Counted from the first letter of the stretch, positions 29,093-39,251 are shown. The stretch: DNA of 64,000 nucleotides from Butyrivibrio sp. (GCA_016291375.1 JAEEXE010000007.1:39546-103545), one strand, 5' to 3'. The notes: generated from the sequence alone by a model not told the origin. Made by a program: numbers and translations.

Positions 29093-30801
29093 TATCTGCG
29101 CCTTCTTTCATCCTCTATAAATCTTGCAGCAAATTCTCCTGCGTTATCTATTTCGCATTTAAGGGATAGATCATAAAGAGACGTCCTCTTAAGATAAGCC
29201 CTGTCACAGACATCATTATTGGTAAGAACCTCTGCAGGAGCTGCATTCATAAGGAGTTTGCCGTCAGTAAGGACCAAAGTCCTGTCAGTATATTCAAGCA
29301 TCAGATGCATATCATGGGTGATCATCAAGATAGTTATAGGCATCTTCTGCCTCACTTCATGAACAAACTCCATAATCTCGGTATAGTGCTTATAATCCTG
29401 ACCTGCCGTAGGTTCGTCAAGTATAATAAGTTCCGGATTCATAACCAGTATGGAAGCTATAGATACTCTCTTTTTCTGTCCAAAAGAAAGAGCCGAAACC
29501 GGCCAGTTTCTATAGGGATATAGGCCACATATCCTAAGGATCTCATTAACTCTTTCCTTGATCTCATCCTCAGGGACACCTCTTGATACCAAGCCCAGAC
29601 TCACTTCTTCAAAAATCATGGGCTTACTGATCATCTGATTTGGACTCTGCATCACGTAGCCAATTCGCTCTCCGCGTTCCTTAATGGAAAGGTTCGCCAT
29701 GTCCTCACCGTTAAACTTTATAACGCCCTCATCAGGCTTATTAAATCCGCAGATAAGTGAAGCTAACGTTGATTTACCGGCGCCGTTCTTACCTACAAGA
29801 GATATCATCTCTCCCTTTTTTATTTCAAAAGAGACATCATCAATAACCTGCCTCGATTCGTCATAGCAATACTTAAGATGCGACACCTCAAGCAGTGTCT
29901 CGCTACTGTTCTCGGACGCAGGGAACTTGGCAGAATGATACCACTTTTTGACCTCGTCCTTGTATGGCTCAATGTCCATGGTCTCTATGTGCTGCGGATG
30001 AGTCTGCGGTGTAAGTTCACATCCGGCAGCTTTAAGTGCGGATATATAGAGCGGTTCTCTTATTCCGTTCTCTATAAGAAGATTGGAACAAAGAATCTCA
30101 TCAGGGTGCATATCAGCAACTATCTTTCCTTCGTCCATAAGAATGACTCTATCAACGTCCTTGTATAGAACATCCTCCAGACGATGCTCAATGATAACCA
30201 CCGTCATATCCTCATTGTGCAATATATCATCAATAAGTGAGATAGTTCTTTTGCCCGTAGCAGGGTCAAGATTGGCAAGCGGCTCGTCAAATAGAAGTAC
30301 TTTGACATCACATGCCATAACTCCGCCAAGAGATACTCTCTGCTTCTGCCCGCCGGAAAGAGCTCCGGGCGCATTGGAAAGAAAAGGCATAAGCTCAAGC
30401 TTTTGTGCCACTTCATCAACTTTTTGGAACATCTGATCCTGCGGAATATTGTCGTTTTCAAGGGCAAACGCAAGATCCTCTGCAACTGTAAGAGCTATAA
30501 ACTGACCGTCTGTATCCTGCAGAACGGTCCCAACAATCCGGGACATGCCAAAAACTCCGAGTTTGCTTGGTTCTTCGCCGCAAACTCGGAGTGTTCCGCT
30601 CATATCCCCCGTATATGAACAGGGGATAAGAGCATTAAGGCAATGTGCCAATGTTGATTTACCGGATCCTGACTGACCTGCGATCAGTATCTTCTCTCCG
30701 GGATATATTTTTAGATTAATGTTTTTCAGCGTAGGTTCCTGTTGCGCGCGATACTTAAAGGAAACATCTGAAAATTCTATAATTGGCGCATTTTCAACCA
30801 A
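29092..30801 (-). CDS. ECF transporter ATPase with two fused ABC domains
   Basis: Two Walker A (GQSGSGKST; GKNGAGKST), two signature and Walker B motifs. Confidence 0.93.
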   Translation of the reverse strand: MVENAPIIEFSDVSFKYRAQQEPTLKNINLKIYPGEKILIAGQSGSGKSTLAHCLNALIPCSYTGDMSGTLRVCGEEPSKLGVFGMSRIVGTVLQDTDGQFIALTVAEDLAFALENDNIPQDQMFQKVDEVAQKLELMPFLSNAPGALSGGQKQRVSLGGVMACDVKVLLFDEPLANLDPATGKRTISLIDDILHNEDMTVVIIEHRLEDVLYKDVDRVILMDEGKIVADMHPDEILCSNLLIENGIREPLYISALKAAGCELTPQTHPQHIETMDIEPYKDEVKKWYHSAKFPASENSSETLLEVSHLKYCYDESRQVIDDVSFEIKKGEMISLVGKNGAGKSTLASLICGFNKPDEGVIKFNGEDMANLSIKERGERIGYVMQSPNQMISKPMIFEEVSLGLVSRGVPEDEIKERVNEILRICGLYPYRNWPVSALSFGQKKRVSIASILVMNPELIILDEPTAGQDYKHYTEIMEFVHEVRQKMPITILMITHDMHLMLEYTDRTLVLTDGKLLMNAAPAEVLTNNDVCDRAYLKRTSLYDLSLKCEIDNAGEFAARFIEDERRRR

Positions 30802-30805
30802 AGAA

Positions 30806-31363
30806 TCAGTCCTCCGCCTTTAGATTTGATGAAGTTCCAACGATTTTGGAATAAACGATCAGAAGAACTGTTCCAAGTACTCCAATGATAATAGCATTAC
30901 CAAGGAATGCAAAAAGTCCCTGAACAAATACCTTATTAACAGGCTCTTTAAAGATGATAATATCAAGAACGGGTGCAAGAAGTATCCAAGCGATGGCATT
31001 GGAAACTATCTCTGTAAGAAGGAAAAGAACAATGCTCTTGCCCTTGTTAAATCCACCTTCCTCAACTGCATACTTCTTGAAAAAAGCGCCAATTCCGGCA
31101 CCTACGATAATCTCAGGAAATACCCAGCTCCACCATACAGAGCCATAAAAGATTGCATCACCAAGCCAATGGCCGATGAATCCGATACCTGCTCCTACAA
31201 GAGGGCCAAATACTGCTGAGAAAAATGCAAGTATCGCCATTCTAGGCTGAAGTGCGGTGTTAGGTACGATCACAAGCGGTATCTGCACAGTTGTAAGAAC
31301 TACGAAAAGAGCTGTTCCGATACCCAAAGCAACTACTTCTTTAATCCCAAATTTAAATTTCAT
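30806..31363 (-). CDS. ECF transporter S component (UPF0397-like)
   Basis: TVQIPLVIVPNTALQPRMAILAFFSAVFGPLVGAGIGFIGHWLGD…YGSVWWSW; start set at MKFKFG. Confidence 0.83.
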   Translation of the reverse strand: MKFKFGIKEVVALGIGTALFVVLTTVQIPLVIVPNTALQPRMAILAFFSAVFGPLVGAGIGFIGHWLGDAIFYGSVWWSWVFPEIIVGAGIGAFFKKYAVEEGGFNKGKSIVLFLLTEIVSNAIAWILLAPVLDIIIFKEPVNKVFVQGLFAFLGNAIIIGVLGTVLLIVYSKIVGTSSNLKAED

Positions 31364-31372
31364 ACACGTATC

Positions 31373-31401
31373 CTCCATGAAAAAATATATTTTTCATGGA
31401 T
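31373..31401 (-). promoter_or_regulatory. AT-rich 11-bp hairpin overlapping the Shine-Dalgarno of the ECF S-component gene
   Basis: Minus strand TCCATGAAAAA-TATAT-TTTTTCATGGA, contiguous with GGAGGAT. Confidence 0.65.
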
Positions 31402-31477
31402 ATTATAGACAAAAGATATTATGCAGTAAACACATCAGCCTTCGCTATTTATGATAGCTAATCATAACATTTTCTTA

Positions 31478-33154
31478 TCATTCTCCCGCCACGTATTTGC
31501 TCTCAAAATCTGCAACAGGCATAGGCATATCAAAATAGTATCCCTGGAACATCTCACAGCCTATTTCTTCCAGGAATTCCAGTTGTTCCTTGGTCTCAAC
31601 GCCTTCAGTAATAACGCCCATTCCAAGCTCATGAGCCATGTCGATCGTATAATTGAGAATAACCCTTGCCCTCTTGTGGTCTTCTGTTTTCTTAAGAAAG
31701 CCCATATCAATCTTGAGGACATCAGCCTTGATATCTTTTAACATATTAAGGGATGAGTATCCGCTTCCAAAGTCGTCAATCTCAACCAAAAAGCCGCTGT
31801 TTCTAAGATCAAGGATAAGCTTGGCACACTTATTTACGTCCGTAGTGACAGCAGTCTCCGTGATCTCGATATTGAGCCTTGCGGGATTGATATCATATTT
31901 TTTTACCAGCTTGTCAAATTCCTCTTTGATATCCAGATAATAAATATCTTTGGGAGAAACGTTAACTGAAAGCGACAGTTTGTCCCACTTGGTACCCTTC
32001 CACTTGGAAAGCTGCGCTGCAGCAAGTTCCCAGATATATTTATCGAGCTTATATATAAGATCTGCCCTCTCAAGAACGCTTATAAAGACTTCCGGCTCGA
32101 TTACTCCGTTCTCCGGGTGAAGCCATCTTGCCAGAGCCTCAGCTCCGAAAATCCTGCCATCTGCGTAGTGTTGGGGCTGCAGATAGATGCCAAACTGCTT
32201 GTTGATAATGGCAAAATCAAAGCTTGAAAGAATCTCTTTTTCCAAAAGAGCGTTTATGAGCATGTCATCGTTGTACCATGCCACTTCGCACACATTGTCC
32301 CTCTTAATGGTCTTGCAAGCCATGTATGCTCTGTCGCACATAAAAGAGACGTCCATTCTCCTGTCATGAATCTCATACACCCCAAGCTGAACATGGATTG
32401 AATAGGTTCTGCTGGTAAGACGCCCTGCCCTGTCCTTTATAGATGAGATAAACATATTCTCATCAAAGCGGTCTTTTGGCATGCACAGCGCAAACTGATC
32501 TCCGTTGATCCTGCCATATACATCTTCTTCTCTCACCATCTGAGACAACATATCCGCCACATTTATGAGAATATCGTTACCCTTATTGAGTCCAAAGAGC
32601 TGATTGATCAGCTTAAAATCTTTAATATTGGAATAAACAATGATGTATCTGCGATCGGGGTCAGCTTCCTCTAAAAGCTTTTTAACAGCACTGACAAATC
32701 CCTCTTTGTTATAGAGCTTGGTTAGCTCATCATGAGTAAGTCTGTACTGTTCTCCAAGATCGTTGTCCATAGATTCGGAAACATTCTGTATGACATACAT
32801 GCCTCCGAGAACTTTGCCATTATCATTGAGAACCTTGTATCTGACGTGATAGAGTCTCTCCTTGTCTGATGACTTGTAAACCTTGCACCAGGAAGTAGTC
32901 CCTTCCTCAACTCCAAGGCTTCTCCTCCAAGCATCAAACGTATCGTAGAGGATAGTAAGATTATCTATTACACGAAACATGGTAAACGCCCGTTTATTGG
33001 CGTAAATACATCTTCCGTTATCATTAAGAAAAATAACGCCCTTCTCATCCTGCTGTATCCCGCAAGAGATTATCTGGGCCAGTTCCTCCCAGGAACTGTC
33101 TTTGTCATAGTATGCTGCTGCACCAAATAAGTTTTCAAGTTTCATGTTAGCCAT
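31478..33154 (-). CDS. c-di-GMP phosphodiesterase: PAS, degenerate GGDEF, intact EAL
   Basis: GGDEF degenerate (INGDQF); EALARW, NVSP, IEITET, IDDFGSGYSSL, LKID, ITEGVET present. Confidence 0.92.
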   Translation of the reverse strand: MANMKLENLFGAAAYYDKDSSWEELAQIISCGIQQDEKGVIFLNDNGRCIYANKRAFTMFRVIDNLTILYDTFDAWRRSLGVEEGTTSWCKVYKSSDKERLYHVRYKVLNDNGKVLGGMYVIQNVSESMDNDLGEQYRLTHDELTKLYNKEGFVSAVKKLLEEADPDRRYIIVYSNIKDFKLINQLFGLNKGNDILINVADMLSQMVREEDVYGRINGDQFALCMPKDRFDENMFISSIKDRAGRLTSRTYSIHVQLGVYEIHDRRMDVSFMCDRAYMACKTIKRDNVCEVAWYNDDMLINALLEKEILSSFDFAIINKQFGIYLQPQHYADGRIFGAEALARWLHPENGVIEPEVFISVLERADLIYKLDKYIWELAAAQLSKWKGTKWDKLSLSVNVSPKDIYYLDIKEEFDKLVKKYDINPARLNIEITETAVTTDVNKCAKLILDLRNSGFLVEIDDFGSGYSSLNMLKDIKADVLKIDMGFLKKTEDHKRARVILNYTIDMAHELGMGVITEGVETKEQLEFLEEIGCEMFQGYYFDMPMPVADFESKYVAGE

Positions 33155-33370
33155 TGTACAGTAATTCAGTTTCCTGTCCCATCATATTTTTTGAACAAAA
33201 ACACGTATATCTTGATACTACACCAAACTACTGTAAGTATACCATCTGCGGACCGTTTCCAATAGCGTTTTTTAGGGAAATTTAGACAAAGAATGTTCCC
33301 AATATATAGTCAGTAATGTCCATATAAGTTAATACAATGCAAAAGCCAATAAACACAAGCTAACAAATAA

Positions 33371-33396
33371 AAAAGCTCGCTGTAAGCGAGCTTTTA
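33371..33396 (-). terminator. terminator after tRNA-Pro
   Basis: aaaagctcgcttacagcgagcttttt on minus strand. Confidence 0.8.
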
Positions 33397-33401
33397 AAAA
33401 G

Positions 33402-33474
33402 TCGGAGTGACGTGATTCGAACACGCGGCCCCTACCTCCCTAAGATAGTGCTCTACCAACTGAGCCACACCCCG
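33402..33474 (-). tRNA. tRNA-Pro(AGG)
   Basis: Reverse complement cggggtgtggctcagttggtagagcactatcttagggaggtaggggccgcgtgttcgaatcacgtcactccga; loop TTAGGGA. Confidence 0.88.
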
Positions 33475-33611
33475 ACGACGTTCTCAATTATATCTCGTCC
33501 CAAATAGAAAAGCAACAACTTTTTCGATAAATTTTTCTATTTTTTGTAAAAATCGTTTTTACGTCCAACAAATGCCTGTTTTAACGCATCTAAGCCTTGT
33601 TGATACCTTAT

Positions 33612-33690
33612 ACCTTTAACTCATGTAATCTCTCTGCCTTTTAACTCACGTGATCTCTCTGCCTTTTAACTTATGTAATCTCCCTGCCTT
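33612..33690. repeat. 25-bp tandem repeat, three copies, at the 3' end of the 33671-34354 ORF
   Basis: cttttaactcatgtaatctctctgc-type unit repeated three times. Confidence 0.85.
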
Positions 33691-34354
33691 TTATCCTGCC
33701 CTTGTATATTCCCATGACATAATGCCACAAAGCAAGCAGCAACACTATGATAAACACAAACACATACTGGGGCTTAATGCAAAAACCAGTATCTTCTTCA
33801 GTAGCCGTGCCTTGTATCGCATCTTGGTACAGAAGCATACTTGTTCCTACTGAACTGGTATTTATTGACAAAGTATCTGCTTCGGCATCCTGATCTTTAT
33901 AAAGCCTGCACGCCCCGAGGGAATCCGTAATCCAATAATACTCTCTGTTGTCTTTTATTAAATAGAGCGGTATCTCCACCTGCAGATCCACATCTTCAGA
34001 TAAGTTATCAAGAGAAATCTCCTCACCGGTCCCAACGCTCTTAATAGCGCTCATCTTCACGACAACGCCCTCGCTTAGCTTTCCAAGTTCCTTGGCCGAA
34101 TCGGTTACAGCCGTTGAAAGAGTGTCATATTCACTTATTTCACGGGGATTATCGGACATAGTAAAAGAAAAGGTGAGATTTGCATGATCACCCTCATAGA
34201 TTTCCTGGAGCTCTTTTTGAGTAAAACAGGATTCAAGCACCTGCTCATAGTCTCCAAATCTGACAGCCGGAGCCGGTATCTCGCTCATGCTCTCAGAAAT
34301 AAGCTCTACGCTCACGATGCCGTCTCCATAGGTAATCTGTGTTGACTCCCGCAT
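33671..34354 (-). CDS. hypothetical protein with C-terminal TM segment
   Basis: ORF ends YVFVFIIVLLLALWHYVMGIYKGRIKGREIT; no family recognised. Confidence 0.6.
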   Translation of the reverse strand: MRESTQITYGDGIVSVELISESMSEIPAPAVRFGDYEQVLESCFTQKELQEIYEGDHANLTFSFTMSDNPREISEYDTLSTAVTDSAKELGKLSEGVVVKMSAIKSVGTGEEISLDNLSEDVDLQVEIPLYLIKDNREYYWITDSLGACRLYKDQDAEADTLSINTSSVGTSMLLYQDAIQGTATEEDTGFCIKPQYVFVFIIVLLLALWHYVMGIYKGRIKGREIT

Positions 34355-34478
34355 GTTACCTCCGGTTTAAAAAGAATCGCCAACGTGGTCCAAACATTGC
34401 TTATTAGGTGTATTAATATTTTACTATAAAGCCAAATCTCATATTCTTAAAATACTATAAAAAGAAAAGATGGACTGT

Positions 34479-35624
34479 TTATGCTCTAACAGCCCATCTA
34501 AGCTTCGTTGACCTGCTTCTGGGATTAAGTCTGCATTCCTCAGCAGAAGGTCTTGTAACCTCTTCCGATATATCACTGTAAAGTCCCGATTTCTTGCCCT
34601 CTTTAAAAGCCTTCTTTACAAGCCTGTCCTCTCCTGAGTGGAAAGTAAGGATTGCAACTCTTGCTCCGGGTTTAAGTATCCCCGGAAGCTTTTCAAGAAA
34701 AGTATAAAGAACTTCAAACTCACTGTTTACGTCAATCCTAAGAGCCTGAAATACTCTGGCACAGCTCTTTTTGACAGCATCATTTCTCTCTTCCTTGGGC
34801 ACCTTCCAAAGTGCAGACTCTATAGCTTGCCTAAGAGCCGTTGTAGTATCCATGGGCTCTCCCTTTTTCATCAGATTAAAGACTTTATCCGCAATCTCTT
34901 CTGCATAGGGTTCATCTGAATTTTCTAACATCATGCCCACAAATTCATCCCTGCTGATGCTGTGCAGTCTTTCTGCAGCGGATTCACCGTGTTCAGGATC
35001 AAGCCTAAGATCCAAGGGACCGTCAATCTTGTACGAAAAGCCGCGGCTTGGATCATCAATCTGCATAGAGGATACGCCAAGATCCGCCAGCACAAAGTCA
35101 AACATTCCAGCCTCAGCGGCAACCTGATCTATATTCGCAAAATTAGTAAGTCTGAATTTAAAAACATCCTCGCCAAAGCCGGCGTTTCTTAATCTCTCAA
35201 CTGTCTTGGCAGACTCTATCGGATCCACATCCAGACCATAAACGCAGCCGGACTTTGCGCCGCCGGAGGAAATGCATGTCGCGTTCTGTCTTACACTGTC
35301 TTCAATGGAACCAATCGTACTGCCACCTGATCCACCACACAACTTCTCGAGCATCTTTCTTGTATGTCCGCCATAACCTAGCGTACAGTCAAGTCCCTGC
35401 TCTCCGGGCTGAATCTTGAGCACATCCAGAATCTCTTTTACCATAATAGAGATATGCATTCCTGCAGGCGTAGAACCCTTAGAGATTACATGCGCCACCG
35501 TATCGGCGTACTTCTCAGGATTTTGCTCTTTGTATTTTTCTTCAAATTTTCTGGGATATTTCCCGGAATAATGAACTCTTCGCTTATGCTGCTTCTCTTC
35601 CATATTATCTTGCAAGGCTCTCAA
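34479..35624 (-). CDS. rsmH: RsmH/MraW-family 16S rRNA (cytosine1402-N4)-methyltransferase
   Basis: GLDCTLGYGGHTRKMLEK, DFVLADLGVSSMQIDDPSRGFSYKIDGPLDLRLDP, CRVFQALRIDVN-like and LTFHSGEDRLVK motifs. Confidence 0.9.
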   Translation of the reverse strand: MRALQDNMEEKQHKRRVHYSGKYPRKFEEKYKEQNPEKYADTVAHVISKGSTPAGMHISIMVKEILDVLKIQPGEQGLDCTLGYGGHTRKMLEKLCGGSGGSTIGSIEDSVRQNATCISSGGAKSGCVYGLDVDPIESAKTVERLRNAGFGEDVFKFRLTNFANIDQVAAEAGMFDFVLADLGVSSMQIDDPSRGFSYKIDGPLDLRLDPEHGESAAERLHSISRDEFVGMMLENSDEPYAEEIADKVFNLMKKGEPMDTTTALRQAIESALWKVPKEERNDAVKKSCARVFQALRIDVNSEFEVLYTFLEKLPGILKPGARVAILTFHSGEDRLVKKAFKEGKKSGLYSDISEEVTRPSAEECRLNPRSRSTKLRWAVRA

Positions 35625-36690
35625 TTATTGTCTGCACATTGCTCGGAGTGACAGCTACATAATCACATCCGATATAGTGAGGGTTAGTTTCGTTACTAAG
35701 ATATGTGATCAAGGCATCAACTGCTGAGTGTGACTGCTGAATGTAATTATTAAAAACAGTTCCCGCGATCTGCCCTTCCTGAACAGCAATAAGTACATCT
35801 GTAAGAGCATCTACTCCAACAATCTGAATGTCTTTGCCGGCTCTCATGCCTGCTTTTTCTATAGCGGAAAGTGTTCCAAGTGCCATGGCGTCATTGTTAC
35901 AGAAAATAACCTCTGCTTCTACGCCGCCTTTAAGCGCTTCCGACACAAGTTCTTCAGCTTTTTCTCTCTCCCAGTCGGCGTAGCCCTTAAAGACGCATTC
36001 ACTCTGAAGTCCGGCGTCGTCAAGCGCCTTGATGCAATACTCCGATCTATACAGAGTATCCGCATTACCGGGATCGCCCTCAACAATAATATACTGAATA
36101 ACACCATCGCCGTTTAGATCGATATTCTCAATGCCAAGATCAGCGATGATCTTGCCCTGAATGGTACCGGATTGTCTGGCGTCACACCCTACATAGGAGA
36201 CATCCCATTTATTGTCTTCCCATCTGACTTCCTCTTCCGCCTCAGGCTCTCTGTTTATATATATGAGCGGAATATCTGCTTCAACAGCCAGATTGGTTAT
36301 ATCACTTACATCTGACGGATCTACAGGATTAATAATAAGAGCATCCACTCCCTGATCGATAAAAGCTCTGACCTGCCTGTCCTGAACAACCTCGCTGTCT
36401 GCGGAATCAACTATCATAATGTTCTCTTTGGTAAATCCAAGTCCCACCAAATATGACTCTATTTCTCTCCTAAAGAGCGTCATATAATTATCCGAAAAGC
36501 GATATATGCATACACCAACCTTCGCCTTAGACAGATCAGCCCATATATCTTCCCCAACTTCTTCTATTCTATCTTCCGTGAATTTGTGCTTTTCCTCTTT
36601 TCCAATACGACAGCCTGTAACTGCAAAAGCTATCAGCAGAGTTATCACCCCTATAGCCAATAACATCTTTTTCATTATCAAACTCTCCAA
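35605..36690 (-). CDS. sugar-binding lipoprotein (galactose/ribose periplasmic binding family)
   Basis: Lipobox AVTGC; VGVCIYRFSDNYMTLFRREIE; VDALIINPVDPS. Confidence 0.88.
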   Translation of the reverse strand: MESLIMKKMLLAIGVITLLIAFAVTGCRIGKEEKHKFTEDRIEEVGEDIWADLSKAKVGVCIYRFSDNYMTLFRREIESYLVGLGFTKENIMIVDSADSEVVQDRQVRAFIDQGVDALIINPVDPSDVSDITNLAVEADIPLIYINREPEAEEEVRWEDNKWDVSYVGCDARQSGTIQGKIIADLGIENIDLNGDGVIQYIIVEGDPGNADTLYRSEYCIKALDDAGLQSECVFKGYADWEREKAEELVSEALKGGVEAEVIFCNNDAMALGTLSAIEKAGMRAGKDIQIVGVDALTDVLIAVQEGQIAGTVFNNYIQQSHSAVDALITYLSNETNPHYIGCDYVAVTPSNVQTIIESLAR

Positions 36691-36766
36691 AAAGCTCCAA
36701 ATAATTATTTTGAAATTTTATTACAACTCATTTAGTTTATCATCAAACACTTTTCACAGCAAATAA

Positions 36767-36802
36767 AAATCCCAAGCTCTCATGTTTTCTGAGCTTGGGA
36801 TT
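36767..36802 (-). terminator. intrinsic terminator
   Basis: ataatcccaagctcagaaaacatgagagcttgggatttttat on minus strand. Confidence 0.85.
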
Positions 36803-36823
36803 ATATTCAAAAATAAGCACTGA

Positions 36824-37285
36824 TCATTCCACTTTTTTGCTTCCGTCCGAGTAGGTCAAAACCCAGTAGCCTTCACCGGTTCCGCAGTCTTCGTAGTAGG
36901 TTCTGTCTACGACTACAAGCTCCTTGTCAAAAGAGCTGTCTCCTTCATCATAGCTATCTTCTGCAGCTTTCTTTTTGGCCAGATTATCAAAATACTCATC
37001 AGCAGCCTTTCTTGAAGTTGTAGCCGCATCATCATTATCCTCTTTTGCAACTACCGACTCTTTTTTACTTCCGGCATTCTTTCCGATAAGCTTAAAATCG
37101 GAATTGTCTTTTACCACGGTCACGCCCTCACTGACTTCTACAGTGGGAAACGCTGAATCACTTGCAACTGCTGAAGATATAATGTTTCTGTAACCGGGAA
37201 CAGTTGTGCAAAGCAGGAAACTAAAAGTCAGAACACATACCAAAGCTCCCAAAAATACAACTGCTATTCCTAATACTCTTCTCAT
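36824..37285 (-). CDS. secreted/membrane-anchored hypothetical protein
   Basis: N-terminal hydrophobic segment; low-complexity charged middle. Confidence 0.65.
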   Translation of the reverse strand: MRRVLGIAVVFLGALVCVLTFSFLLCTTVPGYRNIISSAVASDSAFPTVEVSEGVTVVKDNSDFKLIGKNAGSKKESVVAKEDNDDAATTSRKAADEYFDNLAKKKAAEDSYDEGDSSFDKELVVVDRTYYEDCGTGEGYWVLTYSDGSKKVE

Positions 37286-37338
37286 AATATGGCTCCTTCC
37301 ATGGCCAATAAGGTCGACTGTTTAAAACGTCCTTACCT

Positions 37339-38328
37339 TTAATAGTTTACCGAAAGCGCAGCTTCCTTCTCAAGCGGCTTAGCTGGATAACTTGAGTAAG
37401 TCTGCTTATAATATCCGCTGCCTTTAGCATCCTGCATCTCGGCATCAAAAATGTACCAGGTTTCATTTACCTTTACTTCAGTCCAGGAATGAGGTGTTTT
37501 ACCGCCAAGGGATGATAAAACAGTTCCCGTACATACCTTGGCGTCATAGCCAAGTCCCTTTGCTATATAGGCAAACGCCGCTGCATACTTATAGCAGTTT
37601 CCCTTGCCCTCCAGCAACATATCTTTTGCATAAGCACCTGTCCAGTTTCCTACAGGCACTTCGTTATCTCTTTCATAGGAAGATAAGCCCACAAGATAAT
37701 TAAAACAATTCTCAAGCTGAATACTCTGAGTCATATTTTCACTGGTACAAGCCTCTATTACAGATGCCACCAGCTTTTTTAACTCAGTATCAGGTTCCGT
37801 ATACGTTCCATCGGCTTCTCTCCACTTAACACCGTACTTGGTATGAATGAAATGAGCGCCGGGAACATCTTCCAATTTAAGATTAGCATCTGCCTGATTC
37901 TTGATAACGGCTCTTATATCGTCCTTAAGCTTGCCTCCAACGCCTGTTAACGCATATTCTCCGATCGAAGTTACGGAAGAAGGGATCATAGCCCCGTCAA
38001 GTCCGGGAGGAAAACATAAAAGCTCGGTCATATCCTTGTTGTACAGGCAATTACTGTAAGATGCATAAAACGGATTGTTCTCGCTAACAGTTATGGACTT
38101 AAGTTTCATAAGGCACTTAAATGCGCCGGGAGTTATATCCGTAACATCGCTCCCTATATGAACAGTCGTTACGTCCGGAGTCTTTCTGAAAGTTGAAGCA
38201 TCTATTTGGGTAAGCCCGGCTGCCATTGCACTTACAGAATATGTCCCTGTCAAAAGAGCTATCGCAAGAACTGCAGTGATAACCCTTACCATTATTCTTT
38301 TTTTACTGTCAAAAAATCTAACTGTCAT
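37339..38328 (-). CDS. secreted protein with BspA-type LRR and transglutaminase-like domain
   Basis: Signal peptide; LRR_5-like IPSSVTSIGEYAL; GNCYKYAAAFAYIAKGLG…PHSWTEVKVNETWYIFDAEM (Cys-His-Asp). Confidence 0.85.
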   Translation of the reverse strand: MTVRFFDSKKRIMVRVITAVLAIALLTGTYSVSAMAAGLTQIDASTFRKTPDVTTVHIGSDVTDITPGAFKCLMKLKSITVSENNPFYASYSNCLYNKDMTELLCFPPGLDGAMIPSSVTSIGEYALTGVGGKLKDDIRAVIKNQADANLKLEDVPGAHFIHTKYGVKWREADGTYTEPDTELKKLVASVIEACTSENMTQSIQLENCFNYLVGLSSYERDNEVPVGNWTGAYAKDMLLEGKGNCYKYAAAFAYIAKGLGYDAKVCTGTVLSSLGGKTPHSWTEVKVNETWYIFDAEMQDAKGSGYYKQTYSSYPAKPLEKEAALSVNY

Positions 38329-38336
38329 AGCTTCCT

Positions 38337-39251
38337 TTACTGTGTAACCTTAGGTCTTTGTGTTGCCACTTCAAATTTATATCTTATCTTTGCATATGAA
38401 ACCGCATCCTTTGGATTGCCGCCCTCATTGGGGTGCTTGCCGTATCCCGCTGCAGATATCATCGGATCTCCGTAGCCTTCTTTGCCATCAACTATAACCT
38501 GACACCACTGGTCATCCCAGCTGTTGATATTGATGTGAACCCAATTGATTCCAAGATAATCAAGTATAAGTCCCAAGGCTCTTGTTGAGCCTGCGCAGGA
38601 GTATTCTCCTCCTATAAACACGCCGTATGCAGTTCTGTAAATCTTACCGTTTGTTGTATATGTTCCGCGGTCGCAGTACGCTTTAACGATTCCTGCAGCG
38701 TATGCAACCTTCTCAATTTCTTTTATCTCCTTAGTCTTGGACTTGGTAGATTTGGATGATTTGGATGAAGAACTACTGCTCTTGGATGTATCAGATTCTT
38801 CAGCCGCCTTGTTAATAGCGTCCGCAATCTGCTTGGCAATACTTCTTGCCTGTATCTCCTGAGCGTAGGTCATTCCTCCGTTATCATGCTTGGTCTTGGG
38901 AATTATCACAACTCCCTCATCTCCCGTAGGAACAACGAATTCCGAGCTGTCTCCAATGAGTCTGTTGGCAACTCTCTTCTCTTTTTTACCAAAAAGAACC
39001 CAGTGCTCAACAAGTTTGTTGGCATCAGTACCAAAAGCCTGCCTTAGGTCGGAATAATTAAGATAATAAAAAAGTGGATTGTATTCAGATTTGTAGTCCA
39101 CTCCGTTATAAACGGTAGTGCCCTTAGATAAAGCTGTATAAGGATCATCCGCAGCATGAACCTCCAAAGAACACACCTCGGAAAATAAAACAAAGAATAT
39201 AAATGCTACTACCGAAAATACGGCCATTGCAGATCTGATAATTTTCTTCAT
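38337..39251 (-). CDS. secreted transglutaminase-like protein
   Basis: MKKIIRSAMAVFSVVAFIFFVLFSEVCSLEVHAA signal peptide; YSCAGSTRALGLILDYLGINWVHIN…DDQWCQVIVDGKEGYGDPM; start corrected from 39854. Confidence 0.78.
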   Translation of the reverse strand: MKKIIRSAMAVFSVVAFIFFVLFSEVCSLEVHAADDPYTALSKGTTVYNGVDYKSEYNPLFYYLNYSDLRQAFGTDANKLVEHWVLFGKKEKRVANRLIGDSSEFVVPTGDEGVVIIPKTKHDNGGMTYAQEIQARSIAKQIADAINKAAEESDTSKSSSSSSKSSKSTKSKTKEIKEIEKVAYAAGIVKAYCDRGTYTTNGKIYRTAYGVFIGGEYSCAGSTRALGLILDYLGINWVHININSWDDQWCQVIVDGKEGYGDPMISAAGYGKHPNEGGNPKDAVSYAKIRYKFEVATQRPKVTQ

